From NCBI RefSeq assembly GCF_004802635.2, contig NZ_CP046052.1, forward strand, positions 2,728,001-2,792,000: a stretch of 64,000 bases of DNA, read 5' to 3'. The notes under the pieces are model-generated. The model worked only from the letters and a program-made list of their open reading frames with translations, was not told the origin of the DNA and ran no database searches. A program made the translations under genes and the position numbers. Shown one piece after another: positions 50,340 through 59,087 of the stretch. This stretch comes from Methylocystis heyeri (lineage in GTDB: Bacteria > Pseudomonadota > Alphaproteobacteria > Rhizobiales > Beijerinckiaceae). Position 1 is the first letter of the stretch; each line of letters opens with the position of its first letter.

Positions 50340-50375
50340 CCACCCAGTAGACCACCCAGTAAGCCACTCAGGAAG
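50340..50375. repeat. Right arm-type repeats near attR
   Basis: Three 12-bp units in a row, CCACCCAGTAGA, CCACCCAGTAAG and CCACTCAGGAAG, followed at 50380-50411 by a hairpin with arms TCTGATTTCA and TGAAATCAGA. The first 20 bases repeat those at 36749-36768 in the same orientation. Likely integrase arm sites. The hairpin has no T-run, so it is a poor terminator for glnA. Confidence 0.6.
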
Positions 50376-50420
50376 GGTCTGATTTCACTTGATTTTCAAT
50401 GAAATCAGAACCCTATGCAG

Positions 50421-51830
50421 TTAGTAGCTATAATACATGTCGTATTCGACCGGATGGGGCGTCATCTCGAAGCGATAGACGTCCTGATACTTCAGATCGA
50501 TGTAGGATTCGATGAAGTCCGGGCTGAACACATTGCCGGCCGTGAGGAAGGCGTGGTCGGCCTTGAGGCTGTCGAGCGCTTCGCGGAGGCTGCCGCAAAC
50601 CGTCGGGATGGCCTTCAGCTCGGCCGGGGGCAGATCGTAGAGATCCTTATCGGCGGCCTCGCCCGGATCCATCTTGTTGGCGATGCCGTCGAGACCGGCC
50701 ATCAGCATGGCGGCGAAGGCGAGATAGGGATTGGCGGTCGGATCGGGGAAGCGAACCTCGATGCGCTTCGCCTTCGGGCTGGTCACGTAAGGAATGCGGC
50801 AGGAAGCCGAACGGTTGCGCGACGAATAGGCCAGCAGCACCGGCGCCTCAAAGCCCGGGACCAGACGCTTGTAGGAGTTGGTCGACGGGTTGGTGAAAGC
50901 GTTGAGGGCCTTGGCGTGCTTGATGATGCCGCCGATGTACCACAGGCACTCCTGGGACAGGCCGGCGTATTTGTCGCCCGCGAAAACCGGCTGGCCGGCC
51001 TTCCAGATCGACTGGTGCACATGCATGCCCGAGCCGTTGTCGCCATAGACCGGCTTCGGCATGAAGGTCGCGGACTTGCCGTAGGAATTGGCGACCTGGT
51101 GGATGGCGTATTTGTAGATCTGGAGGTGATCGGCCACGGTCACGAGAGTCTGGAACTTCAGACCCAGCTCATGCTGAGCGGAAGCCACTTCGTGGTGGTG
51201 CTTTTCGACCGCAACGCCCATGGCCGCCATGGCGGCGAGCATCTCGCCGCGCATGTCCTGCGCGGAGTCGACCGGCGGCACCGGGAAATAGCCGCCCTTG
51301 GTGCGGACGCGGTGGCCGAGGTTGCCGCCCTCATAGGCGGTGCCGGAGTTGCTCGGCAGTTCGGAGCTGTCGACCGAGAAGCTGGTGTTGTAGGGTTCGG
51401 CGGAGAAACGAACGTCGTCGAAGACGAAGAATTCCGCTTCCGGGCCGAAGAAGGCGGTGTCGCCGAGGCCGGTGGACTTCAGATACTCCTCGGCCTTCTT
51501 GGCGATGCCGCGCGGATCGCGGTTATAGCGGGCGCCGGTGGTCGGCTCCACCACGTCGCAGACGATGACCAGCGTGGAAGCGGCGAAGAACGGGTCGATC
51601 GTGACGGTCTCGAGATCGGGGATCAGGAGCATGTCGGATTCGTTGATCGCCTTCCAGCCGGCGATCGACGATCCGTCGAAGGCGATGCCTTCCACGAGGG
51701 CGTCGGCGTCGACGATCGACACGTCGAACGTGACATGCTGCCACTTGCCGCGCGGATCGGTGAACCGGAAGTCGACATACTTGATGTCGTTGTCCTTGAT
51801 CTTCTTAATTACGTCATTGGCCGTCGTCAT
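50421..51830 (-). CDS. glnA: Glutamine synthetase type I
   Basis: 469 residues, full length, with the GS beta-grasp start ([23 protein letters not shown]), the ATP-binding [10 protein letters not shown] box and the adenylylation site Tyr398 (DKDLYDLPP). Makes glutamine from glutamate and ammonia. Its last codons and stop (AGC TAC TAA) come from the integrated element, which restores the same YDMYYSY end as the displaced original. The original terminator is now 13.8 kb away. Cotranscribed with glnB. Confidence 0.98.
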   Translation of the reverse strand: MTTANDVIKKIKDNDIKYVDFRFTDPRGKWQHVTFDVSIVDADALVEGIAFDGSSIAGWKAINESDMLLIPDLETVTIDPFFAASTLVIVCDVVEPTTGARYNRDPRGIAKKAEEYLKSTGLGDTAFFGPEAEFFVFDDVRFSAEPYNTSFSVDSSELPSNSGTAYEGGNLGHRVRTKGGYFPVPPVDSAQDMRGEMLAAMAAMGVAVEKHHHEVASAQHELGLKFQTLVTVADHLQIYKYAIHQVANSYGKSATFMPKPVYGDNGSGMHVHQSIWKAGQPVFAGDKYAGLSQECLWYIGGIIKHAKALNAFTNPSTNSYKRLVPGFEAPVLLAYSSRNRSASCRIPYVTSPKAKRIEVRFPDPTANPYLAFAAMLMAGLDGIANKMDPGEAADKDLYDLPPAELKAIPTVCGSLREALDSLKADHAFLTAGNVFSPDFIESYIDLKYQDVYRFEMTPHPVEYDMYYSY

Positions 51831-51920
51831 GTTCTTGAGCCCCTGCTAGTTTACCAACTTCGAGATCAACCTTCGTGATATCGGCAAAAGGTGGGATGGT
51901 CCGTCGAGGGCCCGGCGCGG

Positions 51921-52259
<339 letters not shown>

Positions 52260-52463
52260 TCACCTTTTCCCCACGCGTGCATCTCGGCCCCCATGCGGTT
52301 CAGCACTGAGAAAGCCTGGCGCAAAGAAGCCTCGCGGCTAATAGCATTTGGCGGTTATTTCCGCCATGGCTAAAATCACGCCCAAAAAACAGGCATTATA
52401 GCTTGGTCCTATCTGAGTCGGTCTTACCTCCGCGAGAGCGGCGGCGGCCCAAAAGTCCAGGCG

Positions 52464-53327
52464 TCAGGCCGCCTCGGTCGCGACCGGAAGATCCGCGCGC
52501 GCGCCCCATTCGGACCAGGAGCCGTCATAGACCGATGAAGGTCCGTGCCCGGCGGCCGCGAGCGCAAAGCTCAATATGCAGGCGGTGAGGCCGGAGCCGC
52601 AGCTCGCGATCACCGGAAGCCGGGGATCGATTCCCGCGGCGTTGAACTCGGCTTCGAGTTCGGCTGCCTGCTTCAGGCGATCCTGTTCGACGAGCCGCGA
52701 AAACGGAAGGTTGAAGGCGCCCGGCATATGGCCCGAGCGCAATCCGGGGCGCGGCTCGGGCGCAACGCCGCGAAACCGCTCCGAAGAGCGCATATCCACC
52801 ACCTGCGCGGATTTCGTTTCCAGGGCCTTTTTGACCTCGGCGGCGTCCGCCACCAGGCCATGGTTGAGACGGGCTGTGAAATGGGCGGCGGGCCGGGACG
52901 GCTCCCTTTGCTCGAGCGGGCGGCCTTCCGCCTTCCAGCGGGGCAGCCCGCCGGCGAGAATTGCGATATCCTCCACGCCGAAGACCCGCAGGGTCCACCA
53001 GAGGCGGGGCGCCGAGAACAGACCTGCGCTGTCGTAGATCACGGCGCGCATGCCGTCGCCGAAACCGAGCTTGCGCATCGCGGCGGAGAAAGCCACAGGA
53101 TCTGGCAGCATGTGCGGGAGATCGGTCGATTTGTCGGCGATCCCGTCTATATCGAAGAACACCGCGCCGGGAATATGGCCGTCCAGATATTCGGCGCGAG
53201 GGTCGCGTCCCGCCGCAGGCATGTGCCAGGAAGCGTCGAACGCCATGAGGTCCGGGTCGGAGAGATGCGCCTCCAGCCAATCGGTGGAGACGAACAGCTT
53301 CTCCGGATCAACGCTGTTGTGTGGCAT
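52464..53327 (-). CDS. sseA: 3-mercaptopyruvate sulfurtransferase
   Basis: 287 residues, two rhodanese domains (about 10-145 and 165-280). The C-terminal active loop is CGSGLTA with Cys243, the CG(S/T)G(V/L)TA form that marks mercaptopyruvate sulfurtransferases rather than thiosulfate rhodaneses. Transfers sulfur from 3-mercaptopyruvate to thiols or cyanide. Monocistronic by layout, divergent from the Cys-cluster gene. Confidence 0.92.
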   Translation of the reverse strand: MPHNSVDPEKLFVSTDWLEAHLSDPDLMAFDASWHMPAAGRDPRAEYLDGHIPGAVFFDIDGIADKSTDLPHMLPDPVAFSAAMRKLGFGDGMRAVIYDSAGLFSAPRLWWTLRVFGVEDIAILAGGLPRWKAEGRPLEQREPSRPAAHFTARLNHGLVADAAEVKKALETKSAQVVDMRSSERFRGVAPEPRPGLRSGHMPGAFNLPFSRLVEQDRLKQAAELEAEFNAAGIDPRLPVIASCGSGLTACILSFALAAAGHGPSSVYDGSWSEWGARADLPVATEAA

Positions 53328-53435
53328 CTCGTTTTCCTTTCGGATATCGTTCGCCTGTTGCTTCTCGGCTCATTGTCGGCACAATAAGCATATTCGATTC
53401 CGTCTGTCGAAGACGGATTGTCCTTCAGGAACGCT

Positions 53436-53852
53436 ATGCTCGAAATCCCCGGCAAGGCCTGCGGCGCCTGCACCTTTTGTTGCCAGGTCCTTGAGATCGA
53501 GGAATTGAACAAGAAAGCAGGAGCCCTCTGCGGGCATTGCTCGCTCTCCGGCGGCTGCACGGTCTACGCCACGCGCCCCGACGTCTGCCGCGACTACTAC
53601 TGCGACTGGAAGGAAGACCGCGGGCTCTCGGCCCAGTTCCGGCCCGATCGCATCGGCACGCTCCTCATGGAGGACCCCGACAGCGACGAATATCATGCGG
53701 TTTGCGACCCCGAAAAACCGTTTTCCTGGCGCAATCCTCTCATATTCAGGCATCTCGTCGGTCTTGCGAAGGACGGTCGCACCGTCGTCGCAAAGGCGGG
53801 GCTGAGGGCCTGGCGCATTTTCGCGGACGGCCGCAGCCAGGAAACGGCGTGA
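53436..53852 (+). CDS. YkgJ-family cysteine-cluster protein
   Basis: 138 residues from the ATG at 53436 with AGGA upstream. Conserved Cys positions CGACTFCC, LCGHCSLSGGC and RPDVCRDYYCDW are those of the YkgJ/CxxCxxCC family, thought to bind zinc or an iron-sulfur cluster. Role unknown. Followed by the DUF3108 gene. Confidence 0.87.
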   Translation: MLEIPGKACGACTFCCQVLEIEELNKKAGALCGHCSLSGGCTVYATRPDVCRDYYCDWKEDRGLSAQFRPDRIGTLLMEDPDSDEYHAVCDPEKPFSWRNPLIFRHLVGLAKDGRTVVAKAGLRAWRIFADGRSQETA

Positions 53853-53936
53853 GGCTTCGTCGCGAGATGTCGACAAGACCCGCCCCTTCCGGCGCGGCCA
53901 GCCGGCCGCCCAGTCACAGTATCCAGGCGAGCCGAT

Positions 53937-54758
53937 ATGAGCGAGTTTGACTTTTCCGATCGCGTCAGGACCGCCCGGCTGGCGCAGGCCGCGGCGATCG
54001 CGCTCGCGTCATTCGCGGAGCCCGCCGCCGCCGAAAGCCTGAGGGCCCATTACGCCCTTACTTTGCTGGGGCTCTCTTTCGGCAGCGCTTCGGCGTCGGC
54101 GATGATCGAACCACAGAATTACCGGCTGGACATTTCAATGAAGACGTCCGGCCTCGCCAATCTGGTCAACAACACCAAAGCCGCCGCCACGGCCTCGGGA
54201 AAGCTCGCGCCCGGCGGCCCGGCGCCGGCCGCCTTCGCCAACACCTTCGCGAACTCCTATGAAACGCGCACCACCCGGATGTCCCTCGCCAACAACAGCG
54301 TGCGCGCGCTGGACGTCCAGCCGCCGCCGTGGGACGCCGCTATAAGGCTGCCGGTCAGCGAGGAAGAAAAACGCCATGTCGTGGACCCGGTGAGCGCGCT
54401 GATCATGAGCGTTCCCCCGGACCAGCCTCTGGTCGGCCCGAGCGCATGCAACCGGACCATTCCCGTCTTCGACGGCGTGACGCGCTTCAACGTGGAGCTT
54501 TCCTATGTCGACACGAGGACAGCCAAGACGAAAGGCTACGTAGGTCCCGTTTCGATCTGCTCCGCGCGCTACACGCCGATCTCGGGCCACAGTCCCAACA
54601 GCACGTCGACCAAGTTCATGGCGGAAAACCACGACATGAGCGTCTGGCTGGCGCCGCTCTCCAATGCGCATGTCGTCGCGCCCTTGCGCATCGACGTCAA
54701 GACCACGGTGGGCATGCTGTCGATCGACGCCACCGAATTCCAGATCGGACAGAAATAG
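53937..54758 (+). CDS. DUF3108 periplasmic protein
   Basis: 273 residues with a signal peptide (cut near AEPAAA, residue 32). The body (LRAHYALTLLGLSFGSASASAMI, YRLDISMKTSGLANLV) matches DUF3108, a beta-rich periplasmic family of unknown role, perhaps lipid-binding. Three palindromes follow the stop. Confidence 0.83.
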   Translation: MSEFDFSDRVRTARLAQAAAIALASFAEPAAAESLRAHYALTLLGLSFGSASASAMIEPQNYRLDISMKTSGLANLVNNTKAAATASGKLAPGGPAPAAFANTFANSYETRTTRMSLANNSVRALDVQPPPWDAAIRLPVSEEEKRHVVDPVSALIMSVPPDQPLVGPSACNRTIPVFDGVTRFNVELSYVDTRTAKTKGYVGPVSICSARYTPISGHSPNSTSTKFMAENHDMSVWLAPLSNAHVVAPLRIDVKTTVGMLSIDATEFQIGQK

Positions 54759-54770
54759 CATTCGCGCCCT

Positions 54771-54982
54771 TGAAGCGCGTTGGACTCGAACAGCGTCGAA
54801 CGCGCTTCAAACGCCGTCGACGTCATATGTCGTACTCCAATTCTATTCCTGGACTCGCGCGTCGCTTTTTGAAAGTTGGCAGGATCGCGTTCGGTTAAAA
54901 CGCAGTCGAACGCGATCCAAATCTCTTTGACGGAGCATGTTCCTTTTCCAAAAACCGCTTCGCACTTTTTGGGAACATGCTC
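54771..54982. repeat. Three successive palindromes between DUF3108 and DUF1190-like genes
   Basis: Perfect 12-bp arms TTGAAGCGCGTT (54771) with AACGCGCTTCAA (54800), 12-bp arms GGATCGCGTTCG (54882) with CGAACGCGATCC (54907), and a long hairpin with arms GAGCATGTTCC (54933) and GGAACATGCTC (54972). The CGCGTTCG/CGAACGCG arm recurs at 60069-60100. Likely dispersed intergenic elements; the last may end both convergent transcripts. Confidence 0.65.
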
Positions 54983-55395
54983 TAGTTGATCGGCACTTCG
55001 CGCGTCTTCTTGCGATTCATGCGATCGGATTCGTAACGCAGGTAATGCAGTTCGGTCGGCTCTTGCGCGGTCTTGCCGTCGCCGCGCAAGCAGAACGAAG
55101 GCTTCGGATAAAAGGCGCCGTCCGGCGCCTCGAAGCAATCGGTGAACTCGGTTTCGCACTGGATCGAATTGCTCATCTTCGGCGCGGCGCGCATCGCGAT
55201 GGCGCGCGCCTTTTCGACGACGGTCTTGCACAATTCCGCATCGAATCCCCACGCTCGGCATTCGGTCTGAGTCGACATGATCTTGCCGTTCCCGCCGCAA
55301 GCCGGAGCGCGGCGCGTGGCGACGAAGGCGACGAGCGCGGCGACGGCCACGGCCGCGGCGAACAGAAACTTTTTCGATGGCGAAGGGCTGCGCAT
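54982..55395 (-). CDS. DUF1190-like exported Cys-rich protein
   Basis: 137 residues. A signal or anchor segment (FLFAAAVAVAALVAFVA) is followed by a Cys-spaced region (TECRAWGFDAELCKTVVEKAR, QCETEFTDCF) similar to DUF1190 (YgiB-like) proteins. No lipobox. Function unknown. Convergent with the DUF3108 gene. Confidence 0.68.
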   Translation of the reverse strand: MRSPSPSKKFLFAAAVAVAALVAFVATRRAPACGGNGKIMSTQTECRAWGFDAELCKTVVEKARAIAMRAAPKMSNSIQCETEFTDCFEAPDGAFYPKPSFCLRGDGKTAQEPTELHYLRYESDRMNRKKTREVPIN

Positions 55396-55835
55396 TTCCT
55401 GTCCCGCGAATGTTTTTTTGAGGCCTACCGTCTCAGGCCGGGCGGCGCGAAAATAGTCCGCGGCGCGGCGTCATCGCAAGCGTAAACTGCGCTAAAACCA
55501 CGCATTGACGGGGGCTCGCCGTGATTCGACTCGCTTGACAACAGACAGTGGTTACAATAATGCCAACGTTAACTGCAGATCGGGAACGCAGACACGCGCT
55601 GCTCATTCGATTTGGCTTGTTCTGTACAGGAACAGCGCCCAAGCGACGATGCAGGAGTGTTCCTGTCTCTTGTAGAGACGGCCTGCGTCGGCAATGACGC
55701 AAGGGGCGCCGTGAGACTAAACGGTCCACCTAACTGTGATCGCAGGACAGGATGTCGCTCATAACGAGTGACGCGTTAAGATGTCGGCAACTTTCCCGTG
55801 ACCGGCACATTAGTGAATGACAATAGGAGGAAGTT

Positions 55836-55949
55836 ATGGGCGCGATTCTCGAACTCACCAGCTACGCCGCCACTCCGGTCGGCATGGTCGCCATCATCGT
55901 TCTGGGCGCTGCGGCCTACTTCGCCGCTCGTTGGGTCTTCTCCGACTGA
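55836..55949 (+). CDS. 37-residue single-span membrane microprotein
   Basis: ATG at 55836 preceded five bases earlier by AGGAGG, one of the strongest ribosome sites in the window. The product has a polar start (MGAILELTSYA), one membrane span (about residues 13-32) and ends ARWVFSD. A GC-rich terminator follows 29 bases after the stop. Upstream, 55396-55835 holds no gene; TTGACA at 55535 with CAATAATG nearby could be a weak promoter giving a ~270-base leader. Family not recognised. The strong signals suggest a real, well expressed gene. Confidence 0.72.
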   Translation: MGAILELTSYAATPVGMVAIIVLGAAAYFAARWVFSD

Positions 55950-55978
55950 GCGACCAGCGCAATCAGGCGCTAGTTTAA

Positions 55979-56018
55979 AGCGCGGCGCATCGGCGGAAAG
56001 CCGGGCGCCGCGTTTTTT
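55979..56018 (+). terminator. Rho-independent terminator after the microprotein gene
   Basis: CGCGGCGC (55981) and GCGCCGCG (56004) pair as an 8-bp stem with a nested GGC/GCC hairpin in the loop, followed by TTTTTTGTTTT. Confidence 0.85.
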
Positions 56019-56211
56019 GTTTTCCATCTTTTTGCGAATGCGACCGCCCGTTCGGATAGGAACAGCTTTTCATTTCGGTCGGACGATTATATGCTCGCAT
56101 ATCGACCCATTCGGCGTCGGATCGGGCGCAGAAGCGGGAAACCGGAATATAAATTAATGAAAGTCGCCAATGCGGGCAGCGCATTCGCCCGCCGGCGATG
56201 TGGAGATATGG

Positions 56212-56985
56212 ATGCCGCCCGCCTCATCGAATGGTTCCACGGACGACAGGACGGCTCCCGGCCCGGCGAGGCCGGCGGGAAAGAAGAACGGAACGACGAT
56301 CGACGTCGCGGTATGCGACAAGAGCCCCTTGATCCTGGCGGGTCTCGACAAGCTGCTCACCGACGATCGCCGCTTCAATCTGGTCCTGAAGGTCACCGAC
56401 GGCGAGGAATTTCTGGAGGCTGCGCGGCAACCCAATTTTTCGCTCGCCGTGATCGGCTGGCAGTTGCCCACGATGCACGCCCGAGAAGTCCTTCGCGCGC
56501 TCTCGCGTCAGGCTTCGGCCCCCAAAATCGTGATCTACAGCGGCACCAACGATCCCGCTGCGCCCGCTGAAACGCTCCAACTCGGCGGCGCCGGTTTCGT
56601 CAGCAAACGGGCTCCGCCGGAGCGGCTGCTGGACGTCCTTTCCGCCGTGGCCGCCGGCGACATGGTGTTTCCCTTCGTCGACATCCGCAAGATGCGGGCC
56701 GATCCGCTGGAAAATCTCACCCTGCGGGAACGCAGCCTGTTGTCCGCGCTGGGGTCCGGCCACACCAACAGCCAGCTCGCCAAGGATTTCGGCGTCTCGA
56801 TCAACACGATCAAGTTCCATCTGCGCAATCTCTTCGAGAAGCTCGAAGTGCGCAACCGGGCTCAGGCCATCGCCCTGTTCCTGGAGATGAAGCACGGCTC
56901 CTGGCCTGCGAGCGCCGGACAGGGCGGCCGCGGCCTCGAGCCTTCCGGAGGCTCGCGCGGAAGAAGACAGGCGCGCCCCGAATAG
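56212..56985 (+). CDS. LuxR/NarL-type regulator with degenerate receiver
   Basis: 257 residues from the ATG at 56212 (GGAG six bases upstream). The receiver-like domain (about residues 33-150) keeps an acidic residue (VAVCDKSP), a Ser (YSGTND) and a Lys (FVSKRAPP) but has Gly where the phospho-acceptor Asp should be (LAVIGWQLPT). The C-terminal GerE helix-turn-helix is complete (LTLRERSLLSALGSGHTNSQLAKDFGVSINTIKFHLRNLFEKL). It probably acts without phosphorylation. Downstream of the microprotein and its terminator. Confidence 0.87.
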   Translation: MPPASSNGSTDDRTAPGPARPAGKKNGTTIDVAVCDKSPLILAGLDKLLTDDRRFNLVLKVTDGEEFLEAARQPNFSLAVIGWQLPTMHAREVLRALSRQASAPKIVIYSGTNDPAAPAETLQLGGAGFVSKRAPPERLLDVLSAVAAGDMVFPFVDIRKMRADPLENLTLRERSLLSALGSGHTNSQLAKDFGVSINTIKFHLRNLFEKLEVRNRAQAIALFLEMKHGSWPASAGQGGRGLEPSGGSRGRRQARPE

Positions 56986-57011
56986 GAGCGCGTCCCTCGC
57001 GTCTGCGCAAG

Positions 57012-57806
57012 TTACGGCGCCGGGAAAAGCGCGTCGGTCTTTCCGGTCATATAATAGGCGACGAGGCCGACCCATTCATGGGCGGCGGAGTCGGTCACGC
57101 CGACGGCGTTCTGGGTGACGAAAGACAAATAAGGTCGCGAATAGTCGCCGTTGGTCCTGTAATCGACGGGATAGGGAATCACCGGAAAGCCGGCCTTGCG
57201 GAAGATCCCCATCGAGCGCGGCATATGCATGGCGGAAGTCACCAGCAGCCATCGCTCGCCCGCCTTGGGCCGGACCAGATCGCGGGTGAAAACCGCGTTT
57301 TCGAAAGTATTGCGCGAGCGATCTTCGTAAACGACATCGCCCTGGTCCACTCCCGTCGACCGCCAGAACAGCCTGACCGCCTGCGCCTCGGTGAAGCGGG
57401 AGCCGGTCAGCGCCGCCGACCCTCCCGTGAACACGAGCCGCGCGTGAGGATAGCGGCGCAGCAGTTCGATCGGCGCCGTCAGCCGCTCGGCGGCTTCGTT
57501 GAGGGCGACGCGGCCCTTCTCTCCGCTTTGCGCTTCGTCGACCGCTCCCCCGAGCACCACGATGCCGTCGGGCGCCGGCATATCCTCGGGCGGCTCGGGG
57601 AATCGCGCTTCGAGGGGAGCGGCCAGAAAATAGCCGATCGGCCCGAAGGCGATCGCCAGCAGCAGAACGGCGCTGGCCGCGGTCAGGCGCCTGCCCGCGG
57701 TCGCGTGGCGCGTATAGCTGAGGACGACGCCGGCGGCGAGCGCGAACAAAGCGAAGTGGGAAGGCGACGCAAAAAACTCGAAAAGCTTCGAAATGACGAA
57801 GAACAT
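57012..57806 (-). CDS. YdcF family protein (DUF218)
   Basis: 264 residues with two N-terminal membrane segments (FALFALAAGVVLSY, ASAVLLLAIAFGPIGYF) and a DUF218 domain: DGIVVLGGAVDE, ARLVFTGGSAAL, EDRSRNTFENAVFTRDL, WLLVTSAMHMPRSMGIFRKAG. Related SanA/ElyC proteins act in envelope maintenance. Located downstream of prmA on the same strand. Confidence 0.9.
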   Translation of the reverse strand: MFFVISKLFEFFASPSHFALFALAAGVVLSYTRHATAGRRLTAASAVLLLAIAFGPIGYFLAAPLEARFPEPPEDMPAPDGIVVLGGAVDEAQSGEKGRVALNEAAERLTAPIELLRRYPHARLVFTGGSAALTGSRFTEAQAVRLFWRSTGVDQGDVVYEDRSRNTFENAVFTRDLVRPKAGERWLLVTSAMHMPRSMGIFRKAGFPVIPYPVDYRTNGDYSRPYLSFVTQNAVGVTDSAAHEWVGLVAYYMTGKTDALFPAP

Positions 57807-57875
57807 CGGCCCTCCCGCAGGCGTCCGGCTGAGCGATCCATCATCGGCCGGACGACGCCGTCCGGCCGGAAACAG

Positions 57876-58832
57876 CTAGTCCGGAGAAAAGTCGAAGCGC
57901 CGCCCGATTTCGGGAGCAGCGAAAGGACGCGGAGCGCCGCCGCGCTTGAGCACGAGAGTCGTCCAGCCGTCGATCTCGCCCCTCTCGCGCAGGGCGAATC
58001 CTTGCGCGCGATAGGCGGAAAGGACGCCCGGCGCGTCGCGAATCAGGAGGCCGGAAAGAACCAGCTCCGCTTCCGGGGCCGCGACAAGGGCGAGACTCGG
58101 CGCCAGCAGCCGCAGAGGCCGGGCCAGGATATTGGCGAGGATGAGGTCGAACTTCTCGCCGCGAAAAGCCTCGTGGCGCACGCCCGCGGCGACCACCGGC
58201 CGCACCAATGCGCCCGCGCCGTTTGCGACGGCGTTGGCGCGCGCGATCTCCACCGCGACCGGGTCGATGTCGCAGCTCGCGACCGGCCGGCGCAGCAGTT
58301 TCGCGGCGGCGATGGCCAGCACGCCTGTTCCGGTTCCGACATCGAGCACGCGGGCGGGACGGCGCCGCTTCGCGATTCGGTCCAGCGCCTCGAGACATCC
58401 CAGCGTCGTGCCGTGATGGCCGGTGCCGAACGCCAGGGCGGCCTCGATTTCTACGCCGAGGTCGTTGGCGCCCAGTCTGTGGCGGTCGTGGGAGCCGTGC
58501 ACGACGATTCGCCCCGCTCGAACCGGCTTCAGGCCGGCGAGGGAGCTCTGGACCCAGTCGTTTTTGGCGATTTCGGAAAATTGCGCGGCCGCTCCGGCCT
58601 CTTCCCCGGCGACCTCGGCGACCAGGCTGCGCACGAGCTCTTCGTCCGGCGGCTCGCCGAAGTAAACCTCGACCAGCCAATCTGCGCCGCCCTCCTGCTC
58701 GAAAGCGGAAGCGGCGGTCTCGGTGGGGTCGAAAGTCTCGACGATGAAATCGGCGATGGCGCGGGCCTCACGCTCGCCGCAGACGAGCCGCATCACATGG
58801 CTTGCGCCGTTTGGTGGAAGACCTTCAAGCAT
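57876..58832 (-). CDS. prmA: Ribosomal protein L11 methyltransferase
   Basis: 318 residues. The N-terminal substrate domain (about 1-85) is followed by a class I methyltransferase with VLDVGTGTGVLAIAAAKL, CDIDPVAVEIARANA and the catalytic NILARPL motif. Trimethylates residues of L11. Slightly longer than E. coli PrmA (293 residues). No partner genes, as usual. Confidence 0.92.
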   Translation of the reverse strand: MLEGLPPNGASHVMRLVCGEREARAIADFIVETFDPTETAASAFEQEGGADWLVEVYFGEPPDEELVRSLVAEVAGEEAGAAAQFSEIAKNDWVQSSLAGLKPVRAGRIVVHGSHDRHRLGANDLGVEIEAALAFGTGHHGTTLGCLEALDRIAKRRRPARVLDVGTGTGVLAIAAAKLLRRPVASCDIDPVAVEIARANAVANGAGALVRPVVAAGVRHEAFRGEKFDLILANILARPLRLLAPSLALVAAPEAELVLSGLLIRDAPGVLSAYRAQGFALRERGEIDGWTTLVLKRGGAPRPFAAPEIGRRFDFSPD

Positions 58833-59087
58833 AGCCGGCGATTATCACGCCCTGCGCGCTTCGTCACCTTTCATTGCCGGCCTCTCGCCTGTATTTTCCT
58901 CGACGCTCGGCCTCGCGGCCGGGACTGGCCGCTTTTCCGCCCGCCGAATCGCGCGAGACGGAACCCGCGCCCGAACGAAGCAAGTCCGTTCCCGGAAAGC
59001 CTCCGGGATTCCTTGTTGACCGTGTTTTCTTCATGCGAACCGGTATCCAATTCGCTCGAAGACACTGCAGAGACGCCGGCGAAAGCG

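Larger units (their letters stand above)
36672..50445. mobile_element. Integrated element in the 3' end of glnA (decayed satellite or prophage)
   Basis: Bounded by the 16-bp direct repeat ATAATACATGTCGTAT at 36672-36687 and 50430-50445; one unit of the element is 13,758 bp. A tyrosine integrase gene lies just inside the right end, and 12-bp-period repeats occur just inside both ends. Content: integrase, ParB-like remnant, two AlpA-like regulators, part of a tape-measure gene, part of a DUF5906 primase, HEPN-motif protein, serine recombinase and two IS copies. Several stretches are much richer in A+T than the chromosome. Integrase, AlpA and primase together recall phage satellites, while the tape-measure fragment recalls a prophage. 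Confidence 0.88.

Noticed and set aside
57078-59087. Long plus-strand frame running into the P-loop gene
   Set aside because: It is antisense to ydcF and prmA and becomes protein-like only after 59088.
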